From: an uncultured Prochlorococcus sp. | GTDB lineage: Bacteria; Cyanobacteriota; Cyanobacteriia; PCC-6307; Cyanobiaceae | Length of the DNA: 40,166 nucleotides | Direction: 5' to 3' | NCBI GenBank assembly: GCA_902534675.1 | Contig: CACAQQ010000007.1 | Location: 1-40,166 of the forward strand | Part shown: positions 33,255 through 40,166 of the stretch, in pieces | Numbering within the stretch: position 1 is the first letter of the stretch | Layout: each line of letters begins with the position of its first letter | The notes under the pieces: model-generated | What the model saw: only the letters and a program-made list of their open reading frames with translations | What the model was told of the DNA's origin: nothing | Databases searched by the model: none | Position numbers and translations under genes: made by a program

Positions 33255-34537
33255 TTTTCTTTTCTTCTAAGCAGTTCTTCATATTGAGTTTTTTCCCATC
33301 CATTATTATTTGGTTCCCATATTTTTAAACCTCTTAAAGATTTGGGAAGATATTCTTGTGCGATCCAATTACCTGGATAATTATGAGGATTAACATAACT
33401 ATTAGAATTATTTTTTAAATGAAGTGGAACATCAAAAGCATTTGTAGATTTGATAGTTTCAATTGCTTTAAAAATACTTTTCGTACTATTACTTTTTGAA
33501 GACATAGCTAAATATAAAGAAGCCTGCGTTAAGAAATATAATCCTTCTGGAAAACCTACTCTATCAAAAGCATCACAACAGGATTGTACAACTACTATGG
33601 CATTAGGATCAGCTATTCCAATATCTTCACTGGCAGATATAAGTAGTCTTCTAAAAATAAAATTAGGATCTTCACCAGCCTCCAACATATTCGCAAGCCA
33701 GAATAAAGTTGCATCTGGATCAGAACCTCTTATTGACTTGATAAAGGCACTTATTACATCGTAATGATTTTGACCATTTTTATCGTAAACAATATTTTTC
33801 TTTTGAATTGCATCCTCTGCTATTGAGAGATTAATCTTGATTTCTTTAGCATCATTTTCAGCAGTTGTTTCTATGGCCATCTCTAGGGCATTGATTAATG
33901 TTCTTGCATCACCGCCAGAAAATTTAACTAAATGACTTATAGCATCTTGAGTTAAATGAACCTTTTTTGAATCTTTTTTTGAATAATGCGTTATGACTTT
34001 TTGTATTACTTTCTGCAAATCATTCTCTGACAAAGGAAGTAATGTAAAAATACGAGACCTACTAACAAGCGCTTTATTAACAGCAAAGAAGGGGTTTTCA
34101 GTTGTAGCACCAATAAAAGTTATAGTTCCATTTTCTATTGAAGGTAATAAAGCATCTTGCTGAACCGCTGTAAATCTATGAACCTCATCGATAAATAAAA
34201 TTGTTTTTCTTTTTGAATTTATTAATCGATCTTTTGCATTAGCAATTTCATTTCTTAATTCTTTAACACTTGATAATACTGCATTTAACTTTATTAATTT
34301 TGAACGCGTATTAAAGGAAATAATTTCAATTAGAGTAGTTTTTCCAACACCAGGAGGGCCAGAAAAAATAAAATTACTAATCTTATCGTTTAATATTGCA
34401 CTTCTCAAAAGCGAATTCTCATTCAGGATTGGTTGTTGACCAAAAAAATCTTCCAAATTCTTTGGTCTTAATTTATCTGCCAAAGGTGCATTATTTTCTA
34501 TTTGAGAATAATTAGTAAATAAATTTTCTGAATGCAT
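33251..34537 (-). CDS. rarA: Replication-associated recombination protein A (AAA+ ATPase)
   Basis: A 428-residue clamp-loader-like AAA+ ATPase (MgsA/RarA), which acts at stalled replication forks. The Walker A is FSGPPGVGKTTL (58-69), Walker B ILFIDEVHRF with HRFTAVQQDALLP, sensor 1 GATTENPFF, sensor 2 region FSGGDARTLINALE, and the C-terminal part holds DPNAIVVVQSCCDAFDRVGF and the tetramerisation region. N-terminal APLADKLRPKNLEDFFGQ is the RarA opening. Located 33 bases downstream of the pgm stop side; same strand as pgm, so possibly co-transcribed. Confidence 0.94.
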   Translation of the reverse strand: MHSENLFTNYSQIENNAPLADKLRPKNLEDFFGQQPILNENSLLRSAILNDKISNFIFSGPPGVGKTTLIEIISFNTRSKLIKLNAVLSSVKELRNEIANAKDRLINSKRKTILFIDEVHRFTAVQQDALLPSIENGTITFIGATTENPFFAVNKALVSRSRIFTLLPLSENDLQKVIQKVITHYSKKDSKKVHLTQDAISHLVKFSGGDARTLINALEMAIETTAENDAKEIKINLSIAEDAIQKKNIVYDKNGQNHYDVISAFIKSIRGSDPDATLFWLANMLEAGEDPNFIFRRLLISASEDIGIADPNAIVVVQSCCDAFDRVGFPEGLYFLTQASLYLAMSSKSNSTKSIFKAIETIKSTNAFDVPLHLKNNSNSYVNPHNYPGNWIAQEYLPKSLRGLKIWEPNNNGWEKTQYEELLRRKEN

Positions 34538-34570
34538 ATAAATAAAATCAAAAAATCATTACTTTCAATT

Positions 34571-36208
34571 CTATGTAATTACTGTGGGAGTTTCCATTTT
34601 AGTAAGTTTTGAAATGTTTAATAAAGCATCTAAATCATTTATTAGAGGTTTCAAAGCGATCTGAGGATTTAACGAAAGATTCTGTTGAGGACCAAAAAAT
34701 TTCTCAAAGTAAAGTCTTAATGTTGCACCCTTAGTTCCAGTTCCAGAAAGGCGCACAATTACTCGAGAATTATCATCAAGGACCAATCTTAAACCTTGAT
34801 TTTCACTTATGGATTTATCAACGGGATCTAAATATGAAAAGTTATCTGCAACTTTAACTAAATGACCAGCAAAATTAGTTCCTTTTAAAGTTTCAAGCAT
34901 AGAAGTTAGATTACCAAAGATTTGATTGGCAATATTTGAGGGGATTGCCTCATAATCATGTCTTGAATAATAATTCCTACCAAATTGTTTCCAATGATTC
35001 TGCATCAAATCACTTACCGAACATTTTTTCTCAGCTAAAACTTGTAACCAATACAAAACTGCCCATAGTCCATCTTTCTCTCTTACATGATTACTACCTG
35101 TTCCGAAACTTTCTTCTCCACATAAAGTAATTAAATTAGAATCTAAAAGATTTCCAAAAAACTTCCAGCCAGTAGGTGTCTCGAAACAAGGTATATTTAA
35201 TATTCGAGCAACATTATCAACCGCTGAGCTGGTTGGCATGGATCGTGCCACACCTGCAATACCATCTTTGTACCCAGGGACACATTTGGTATTAGCAGTA
35301 ATGACTGCAAGGCTATCACTGGGATTCACAAAACAAGCACTTCCTAAAATCATATTTCTATCTCCATCTCCATCGCAAGCAGCACCAAAACTATAAGATT
35401 TTTTATTTAATAACAAATCAGCTAAATGAGATGCGTAAGTAAGATTGGGATCAGGATGTAAACCTCCAAAATCTTTTAAAGGATTACCATTCATGACACA
35501 ATCATGTGCAAGACCCATTTTTTCAACAAAAATATTTTTTGCATATGGGCCTGTAACTGCATTCATTGCATCAAAGATTAATGAAAAGTCTTTTTTTAAA
35601 AAATCACTAATTTGATCGAAATCAAAAATTTTCTCCATCAAATTAGAGTAATCTTTCAATCCATCAATAATCTCTAAAGTAGTTTCACAGTAAGAATAAG
35701 TTCCATATTCACTAAAGTCAGGTAATTGGATTTTACAAATTTTATAATTAGTAAGTAATTGTGAAGTCTTGAAAATCTTATTAGTAATTTTCTCGGGAGC
35801 TGGACCACCATTAGAGATATTTAATTTCACTCCAAAGTCGCCATCAATACCACCAGGATTATGGCTTGCAGAAAGAATAATTCCGCCAATAGCGTTTTCT
35901 TTTCTAATTAAGTGTGACGTCGCAGGAGTTGATAATAAACCGTATTTTGGAACAATAACCTTTTGTACTTTATGAGCAACGCATATTTGCACAATTTTAT
36001 CTATTGCTTCAATATTGCCATATCTGCCGTCACCACCAACCACTAATGTAGAGCCTTGTAAATTTTCCAATGAATTTAAGATTGCTTCAATAAAAATTTC
36101 TAGATAATGTTCTTGTTGAAACCTTAAAGTACTTTTTCTTAAACCAGAAGTTCCTGGTTTTTGATCTACAAAAGGAGAATTTATATTAATTACATTAACT
36201 TGAGTCAT
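34571..36208 (-). CDS. pgm: Phosphoglucomutase (alpha-D-glucose type)
   Basis: A 545-residue phosphohexomutase that interconverts glucose-1- and glucose-6-phosphate, feeding glycogen and sugar-nucleotide synthesis. Four-domain signature: active-site phosphoserine loop LSASHNPGG (Ser115), metal loop DGDGDRNM (near 280), sugar-binding GEESFGTGSNH (near 367), and phosphate-contact RLSGTGTKGATLRLY (near 495). N-terminal KPGTSGLRKS is usual for the alpha-PGM branch. Complete and normal in length. The 31-base gap to the next gene upstream has no reading frame. Confidence 0.96.
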   Translation of the reverse strand: MTQVNVININSPFVDQKPGTSGLRKSTLRFQQEHYLEIFIEAILNSLENLQGSTLVVGGDGRYGNIEAIDKIVQICVAHKVQKVIVPKYGLLSTPATSHLIRKENAIGGIILSASHNPGGIDGDFGVKLNISNGGPAPEKITNKIFKTSQLLTNYKICKIQLPDFSEYGTYSYCETTLEIIDGLKDYSNLMEKIFDFDQISDFLKKDFSLIFDAMNAVTGPYAKNIFVEKMGLAHDCVMNGNPLKDFGGLHPDPNLTYASHLADLLLNKKSYSFGAACDGDGDRNMILGSACFVNPSDSLAVITANTKCVPGYKDGIAGVARSMPTSSAVDNVARILNIPCFETPTGWKFFGNLLDSNLITLCGEESFGTGSNHVREKDGLWAVLYWLQVLAEKKCSVSDLMQNHWKQFGRNYYSRHDYEAIPSNIANQIFGNLTSMLETLKGTNFAGHLVKVADNFSYLDPVDKSISENQGLRLVLDDNSRVIVRLSGTGTKGATLRLYFEKFFGPQQNLSLNPQIALKPLINDLDALLNISKLTKMETPTVIT

Positions 36209-36240
36209 ATTTTTAAGAAACTCTAAAAAATCTAACTAAA

Positions 36241-36411
36241 TTAATGAGGCATTTCGGAAGTTCTTAACATAGCGATAAACCATAATGAAGAAATTAACAA
36301 TGCACTAAGAATGCCATAGTTAACACCAAATTTAGAAATTGTAATTGGAACTATTAGTGGAAAAGTTAATGCTCCAAACAAAGGAGTAAAAGCTACAATT
36401 TTTTTTAGCAT
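36241..36411 (-). CDS. 56-residue small membrane protein
   Basis: A short frame reading MLKKIVAFTPLFGALTFPLI with a second hydrophobic stretch SALLISSLWFIAMLR and the tail TSEMPH. Two membrane helices joined by a short loop (TISKFGVNYGI). It lies 12 bases downstream of the DUF4912 stop on the same strand and 32 bases before pgm, so it is likely co-transcribed. No named family recognised; the length, two-helix layout and clean ATG-to-stop frame between two same-strand genes support it as real. Confidence 0.68.
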   Translation of the reverse strand: MLKKIVAFTPLFGALTFPLIVPITISKFGVNYGILSALLISSLWFIAMLRTSEMPH

Positions 36412-36423
36412 TAATTTAATTAA

Positions 36424-37499
36424 TTAAAACCATTCTGTTTCAGCTTTATCTTTTTCATTAGTATCGTCAAGTGGTGTAGTTCTATCAAATTTCATTGATA
36501 TACTTTTTTCTTGCTCACCAGATACATCAACAGCTTTAATATCATATATTTGAGTCCCGTCTCTAAATGGAACTTGAATTCTAAAGGTACCGTCTGCAGC
36601 AAGAGGTACCTCTTCTCCACCTATTGTCAGTTTTGCGGAAGGCTCTGTAGCTCCATACACAATTAATTCAGCATCAGCAACGAGCCAAAAAGATCTATTT
36701 TTGACAATTCCACTTCCCGAATCATTTAAACCTGATGACCACTTACCAACCCCTGAATCTGTAAGATTATCATTGAGATTTGTTGAATTTACATTTTCCA
36801 TGAATTCTTCAGAACCAACTTTTCTTCTTAGAGGAATATTAGTTGCTGCTTGATATAATCTTTCATGCATACCATTTTGTTCTGAAAAAACAGGGTTTGA
36901 AACATCTGGGATTGACTCAGGCGTAGAATCCAGATTGAAAGGTACAAATTTATCAAGAATTTGCTCGGATGGATGTGATCCTGGAACATGACTTATCGAA
37001 GAGAATGCCAATGACATCCAGTTAAAACCGTATTTGTAACCTAATTCAACCTTGTAATCTCTATCGGCAAGTGGGATTGGTAAGTACCATTCAGTACTAA
37101 AACTATCAACAGCTATCTCCCTTAATGTGCCTTGATTCAAATTACTTCCATCAGAACCAGTTGCATCAAATAATCTTAAACACAACTTGTTTGCTCCCAA
37201 AGATTGTGCTTTTTCTCTGTCAACATCAGAAATTTGCCAAAAAACATATGCCCAATCTGGATCTCGGGGTAAAAATACTACATTTGTTTTGACTTCATCA
37301 CTAACGTTAGGAGTATTGGAATTAAAAGTATCTTCAACTTCGGGCTCTGGTGCGCTGATATTTGTTTTCTTAGAAGATTTTTCCTGATATTTAAGTACTA
37401 AGTCAACTAAGACAGCCTTTGTCTTACGGCTGTAAAGCGGTACTGATAATTTACTAGCTTCTTGACGTAATTGTCTGAGGGTAAGTGAGAATTTTTCGG
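36424..37499 (-). pseudogene. DUF4912 protein gene, headless 5' end
   Basis: The open frame runs from the stop at 37512-37510 to the stop at 36426-36424. It carries a SAP/Rho-N-like N-terminal segment (LTLRQLRQEASKLSVPLYSR), a disordered acidic linker and the DUF4912 domain (PDWAYVFWQISDVDREKAQS onward, then KLCLRLFDATG and SFSTEWYLPIPLADRDYKVE). No ATG, GTG or TTG precedes the TTG at 37200, which lies inside the domain, so the true start is missing. The frame meets sufD sequence near 37,487-37,499. A gene caller would truncate it to 258 residues and lose the PDWAYVFWQ core. Function of DUF4912 proteins unknown. Confidence 0.85.
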
Positions 37500-37700
37500 A
37501 TATGGTATATCAAATTTTGAATCTTTTTCATTAACTGAGTAATCTAAAAAGTTTGACAATTTTGATTTATTTGAAAGTCTCCATAGTTCACTTTTAGGAT
37601 TAGGAAGAGGGCTTGATTGTAATTTATGAAGACAGATTTTTTGTATTTCTGTTTGATTATCATTCGATTTATTAGTTTTTATTTTTTCAATAATTTCCAT
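37407..37700 (-). pseudogene. sufD: Truncated sufD, N-terminal fragment fused out of frame
   Basis: A 97-residue frame whose first about 71 residues are the N-terminus of SufD, the SufBC2D scaffold partner: HKLQSSPLPNPKSELWRLSN then KSKLSNFLDYSVNEK. Normal SufD has roughly 400 residues. From about residue 68 (nucleotide 37,499) the codons are a wrong-frame reading of the DUF4912 5' end and stop at 37407. The beta-helix and C-terminal domains are absent. It begins four bases after sufC, the expected order sufB-sufC-sufD; sufS, normally next, is missing from the window. Confidence 0.87.
37487..37497 (-). other. Breakpoint with 11-base microhomology
   Basis: The minus-strand bases GAAAAATTCTC read as P-K-N-S in the sufD frame (with the C before) and as E-K-F-S in the DUF4912 frame. 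Both readings fit their families, so the junction cannot be placed more exactly than this stretch, as expected if the two genes shared these bases before being joined. Confidence 0.6.
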
Positions 37701-37704
37701 TTGT

Positions 37705-38478
37705 TTAGGTCTCTTTTATAAAGTTATCAGTCCACTCATAACCTTTTTCCTCAAGCTCTAGAGCAAGATCACTCTCACCAGTTTTTATGATTTGTCCGTC
37801 TGACATAACATGGACATAATTTGGTTTAATTTCATCTAATAATCTTTGATAGTGGGTAATAAGTATAATTCCTGTTTGTGCATTAGATATTTTTTTAATT
37901 CCTGATGCCACTATTCTTAGAGCATCGATATCTAGACCAGAATCGGTCTCATCTAATATTGCTATCTTGGGCTCAAGTAAAGCCATTTGCAGAATCTCAT
38001 TTCTTTTTTTTTCACCTCCGGAAAAGCCTTGATTTACACTCCTTGATAGGAATGCGTGATCCATTTTCACAATTTCTAACTTTTCTTTAACTAATTCTTC
38101 AAAATCAAAAGTATCCAATTCTTCTTTGTTGAGGAATTTCCTTCTAGCATTAGTTGAAACTCTAAGAAACTCAAGATTACTTACACCTGGAATCTCAATT
38201 GGATATTGAAAACCAAGAAAAATTCCTGATTGAGATCTCTCTTCAGGTTCTAGAGAGTTAATGTTTTCACCTAAAAATTTAATGTCGCCATTTGTAATAT
38301 TGTACGAGGGGTGTCCTGCAATGATTTTCGAAAGAGTACTTTTGCCACATCCATTTCTTCCCATAATGGCATGGATTTCTCCAGGATAGACAGTAAGTGA
38401 AACTCCTTTTAAAATTGGAAGATTATCAGTAGATGCAGAGAGATTTTCAACTTCTAAAATTGGATCTGATTCTTTCAT
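37705..38478 (-). CDS. sufC: SUF Fe-S assembly ATPase
   Basis: A 257-residue soluble ABC-type ATPase of the SufBCD scaffold for Fe-S cluster assembly. Walker [10 protein letters not shown] (near 39), Q-loop [12 protein letters not shown] (near 93), signature [11 protein letters not shown] (near 156), Walker [14 protein letters not shown] (near 177), His switch ITHYQRLL (near 215). The ETDSGLD Walker B and YPIEIPG loop are SufC-specific. The ATG at 38478 is preferred over the in-frame 38490. It follows sufB by about 20 bases. Its partner SufD is broken here, so an intact complex could not be made from this locus as written. Confidence 0.96.
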   Translation of the reverse strand: MKESDPILEVENLSASTDNLPILKGVSLTVYPGEIHAIMGRNGCGKSTLSKIIAGHPSYNITNGDIKFLGENINSLEPEERSQSGIFLGFQYPIEIPGVSNLEFLRVSTNARRKFLNKEELDTFDFEELVKEKLEIVKMDHAFLSRSVNQGFSGGEKKRNEILQMALLEPKIAILDETDSGLDIDALRIVASGIKKISNAQTGIILITHYQRLLDEIKPNYVHVMSDGQIIKTGESDLALELEEKGYEWTDNFIKET

Positions 38479-38511
38479 TTTACTTTGCATTTCAGTTTAG
38501 AAATTGATTAA

Positions 38512-39954
38512 TTAACCTACTGATCCCTCTAGTTTCAGTGCCAGCAACTTATCTGCTTCAGCAGCAAATTCCATGGGCAATTGATTAAATACATCTCTGC
38601 AAAAACCGCTGACCATCATAGATACTGCCTCCTCAAATTCTATACCTCTGCTTTGGAGATAAAAAAGTTGGTCTTCTGAGATTCTACATGTGCTTGCTTC
38701 ATGCTCAATTTCAGAATTGGGTTGTTGAGATTTGATGTAAGGAAATGTATTTGCAGAAGCTTGATCCCCTATTAACATTGAATCACATTGACTGTAATTT
38801 CTTGATCCTGTAGCTTTTGTTCCCATTTTGACAAGACCTCTGTAGCTATTTTTTGAGTTACCTGCACTAATACCTTTGCTAACAATAGTTGATTTGGTCT
38901 TAGGACCAATATGGATCATTTTTGTGCCTGTATCTGCTTGCTGAAGATTATTGGTGAGAGCCACTGAATAAAATTCTCCTACAGATTCTTCCCCTAAAAG
39001 AAGACAGCTAGGATATTTCCATGTAATTGCAGACCCTGTTTCAACTTGAGACCAACTAATTTTACTTCTCTTACCTAAACATTTTCCTCTCTTGGTGACA
39101 AAATTAAAAATTCCGCCAATACCTTCTTCATCACCAGCATACCAATTTTGCACTGTTGAATATTTTATTGAGGCGTCGTCTAATGCTATAAGCTCTACAA
39201 CTGCTGCATGTAAGGTATTTGTATCAAACATTGGAGCTGTACAACCTTCTAGATAACTTACAGAACTTGATTCTTCAGCAATGATTAGTGTTCTTTCGAA
39301 TTGCCCTGAATCTCCACTATTAATTCTAAAGTAGGAAGATAGATCCATAGGGCAAGTAACACCTTTTGGGATATAAACAAAAGAACCATCACTAAAAACT
39401 GCAGAATTTAGTGCTGCAAAATAATTATCACTAGCTGGAACTACTGTACCTAAATATTTTTCAATCAAATCCGCGTGATTTTTTACTGCTTCACTAATTG
39501 AGCAAAATATAACTCCATGTTCAGCAAGTTCTTCTCTAAAAGTTGTAGCTATAGAAACACTATCAAAGACAGCATCTACTGCAACATTTGTGAGTTTTTT
39601 TTGCTCCGTGAGGGGTATCCCTAATTTGTCAAAAGTCTCAAGAAGTTTGGGATCAACTTCATCTAAGCTAGAAATTTTCTCTTTTTGCTTAGGAGCAGAG
39701 TAATAAATAATATCTTGATAATCAATTTTTTTATATCCTAATGCTGCCCAATCAGGCTCTTTCATTTTTTGCCATTTCTTAAAGGCTTTTAATCTAAAAT
39801 CGAGAAGAAACTTTGGCTCTTCTTTTTTCTGTGAAATTAATTTTATGATATCTTCATTTAATCCCTTTTCTATTTTTTCAGTTTCAATATCAGTAACGAA
39901 ACCATATTTGTAAGGCTCCTTTACTACATTTTTAACTAAATTTTCGTTAACCAT
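38512..39954 (-). CDS. sufB: SUF Fe-S cluster scaffold protein B
   Basis: A 480-residue scaffold subunit. Typical features: [20 protein letters not shown] at the N-terminus, [20 protein letters not shown], the [20 protein letters not shown] strand near 215, [15 protein letters not shown] with the family cysteine, and [20 protein letters not shown]; the C-terminus has [20 protein letters not shown] with another conserved Cys. The frame is open 40 codons upstream, but the ATG at 39954 gives the family length and N-terminus. Divergent from the partial gene at the right edge; the gap has a TATATAA-like element but no clear SufR-type CAAC-N6-GTTG site. Confidence 0.96.
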   Translation of the reverse strand: MVNENLVKNVVKEPYKYGFVTDIETEKIEKGLNEDIIKLISQKKEEPKFLLDFRLKAFKKWQKMKEPDWAALGYKKIDYQDIIYYSAPKQKEKISSLDEVDPKLLETFDKLGIPLTEQKKLTNVAVDAVFDSVSIATTFREELAEHGVIFCSISEAVKNHADLIEKYLGTVVPASDNYFAALNSAVFSDGSFVYIPKGVTCPMDLSSYFRINSGDSGQFERTLIIAEESSSVSYLEGCTAPMFDTNTLHAAVVELIALDDASIKYSTVQNWYAGDEEGIGGIFNFVTKRGKCLGKRSKISWSQVETGSAITWKYPSCLLLGEESVGEFYSVALTNNLQQADTGTKMIHIGPKTKSTIVSKGISAGNSKNSYRGLVKMGTKATGSRNYSQCDSMLIGDQASANTFPYIKSQQPNSEIEHEASTCRISEDQLFYLQSRGIEFEEAVSMMVSGFCRDVFNQLPMEFAAEADKLLALKLEGSVG

Positions 39955-40049
39955 GTTATTCAAAAATAACCTATTACAATTAGCTTTATATACTCTAACG
40001 AAAGATACCCCCAATATTGCGTTTTTTCTTTTATTAAAACTAAAAATTA

Positions 40050-40166
40050 ATGTCAAATAATCTTGATCCCACATCAGATCCTATAAATATCCAAACTATT
40101 CAAGAAATTGACAATCTAGAATTACCAATAATGCAGAAGCATCATGTAAGAATACTTGCTCATTGT
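40050..40166 (+). CDS. Unidentified gene, N-terminal 39 residues, cut by window edge
   Basis: An ATG frame open to the last base: [20 protein letters not shown] then [19 protein letters not shown]. It has an acidic N-terminal stretch and then a helix-like [15 protein letters not shown]. Position, divergent from sufB, is where cyanobacteria often encode the repressor SufR, but the residues seen here do not show a DNA-binding helix-turn-helix and I cannot assign it. More sequence to the right is needed for any call. Confidence 0.5.
   Translation, partial: MSNNLDPTSDPINIQTIQEIDNLELPIMQKHHVRILAHC

Noticed and set aside
37187-37387. Plus-strand frame opposite the DUF4912 linker
   Set aside because: It lies antisense to the clear PDWAYVFWQ coding region and has no domain of its own.
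39955-40049. SufR operator between sufB and the right-edge gene
   Set aside because: I looked for the CAAC-N6-GTTG pattern and did not find it; only AT-rich promoter-like sequence is present.
1-40166. CRISPR array, tRNA/rRNA genes, insertion sequence or prophage
   Set aside because: No regular spacer-repeat pattern, no cloverleaf with a TTCGA-type loop in any gap, no transposase, integrase or phage structural gene. Gaps are mostly too short to hold a tRNA.

Overview
The window is AT-rich, densely packed bacterial DNA from a marine picocyanobacterium. It looks most like a high-light Prochlorococcus. The evidence is direct cyanobacterial content: zeta-carotene desaturase, an Hli chlorophyll-binding protein, a CRR7-like NDH-1 factor, DUF751/Ycf33, DUF3120, the PDZ/radical-SAM DUF512 protein and a PetL-like peptide. 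It also has very short intergenic gaps, many TTG/GTG starts and no introns, tRNAs, rRNAs, insertion sequences or CRISPR arrays that I can see. Species and clade are inferred from gene content and base composition, not from a search. No gene-free stretch exceeds 300 bases.

Layout. 1-6.7 kb: the start of an LpxB-like protein, a TPR protein and an A-type Fe-S carrier (minus); then zds and an SRPBCC protein (plus); hemD-rbfA-DUF751 (minus); a GST (plus); a secreted DUF6816-like protein (minus) head-to-head with crr7 (plus); aroK (minus). 6.7-12.5 kb: a tandem PTPS protein, a RibD-C reductase, an N-acyltransferase, DUF4346 and petL (plus); rimO (minus); a VKOR-thioredoxin fusion (plus). 12.5-20.1 kb: nadB and DUF3120 (minus); then DUF512 radical SAM, TolC, an inositol-monophosphatase-family enzyme, a YihY/BrkB membrane protein and a zinc-ribbon membrane protein (plus). 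20.1-25.4 kb: hli and small conserved proteins (minus), an HtrA protease (plus), a CX3C mini-protein and an ABC-F ATPase (minus), then several small hypothetical genes including a lone Nif11-like protein and a ribbon-helix-helix regulator with a repeat-rich upstream region.

25.4-33.3 kb: a minus-strand transport/redox run read in the order NDH-2, SLC13-RCK transporter, KtrB, KtrA, facing cysH and coaX on the plus strand; then bcp (minus) and a phosphopantetheinyl transferase (plus), whose start codons share a base. 33.3-40.2 kb: rarA, pgm, a 56-residue membrane protein, a DUF4912 gene, and the suf genes sufD', sufC and sufB (all minus), with the start of an unidentified plus-strand gene at the right edge.

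The strongest anomaly is at about 37,487-37,499. The sufD reading frame keeps only about its first 71 residues and runs straight into the headless 5' end of the DUF4912 gene in another frame, across an 11-base stretch that fits both genes. The rest of sufD, the expected sufS and the DUF4912 start codon are absent. The SUF pathway should be indispensable in such a genome, so an assembly or amplification chimera is at least as likely as a real deletion. The rest of the window reads as ordinary streamlined core genome with a few unusual protein details: a PTPS domain lacking its catalytic His, a PPTase motif variant, and head-to-head genes with no promoter space between them.
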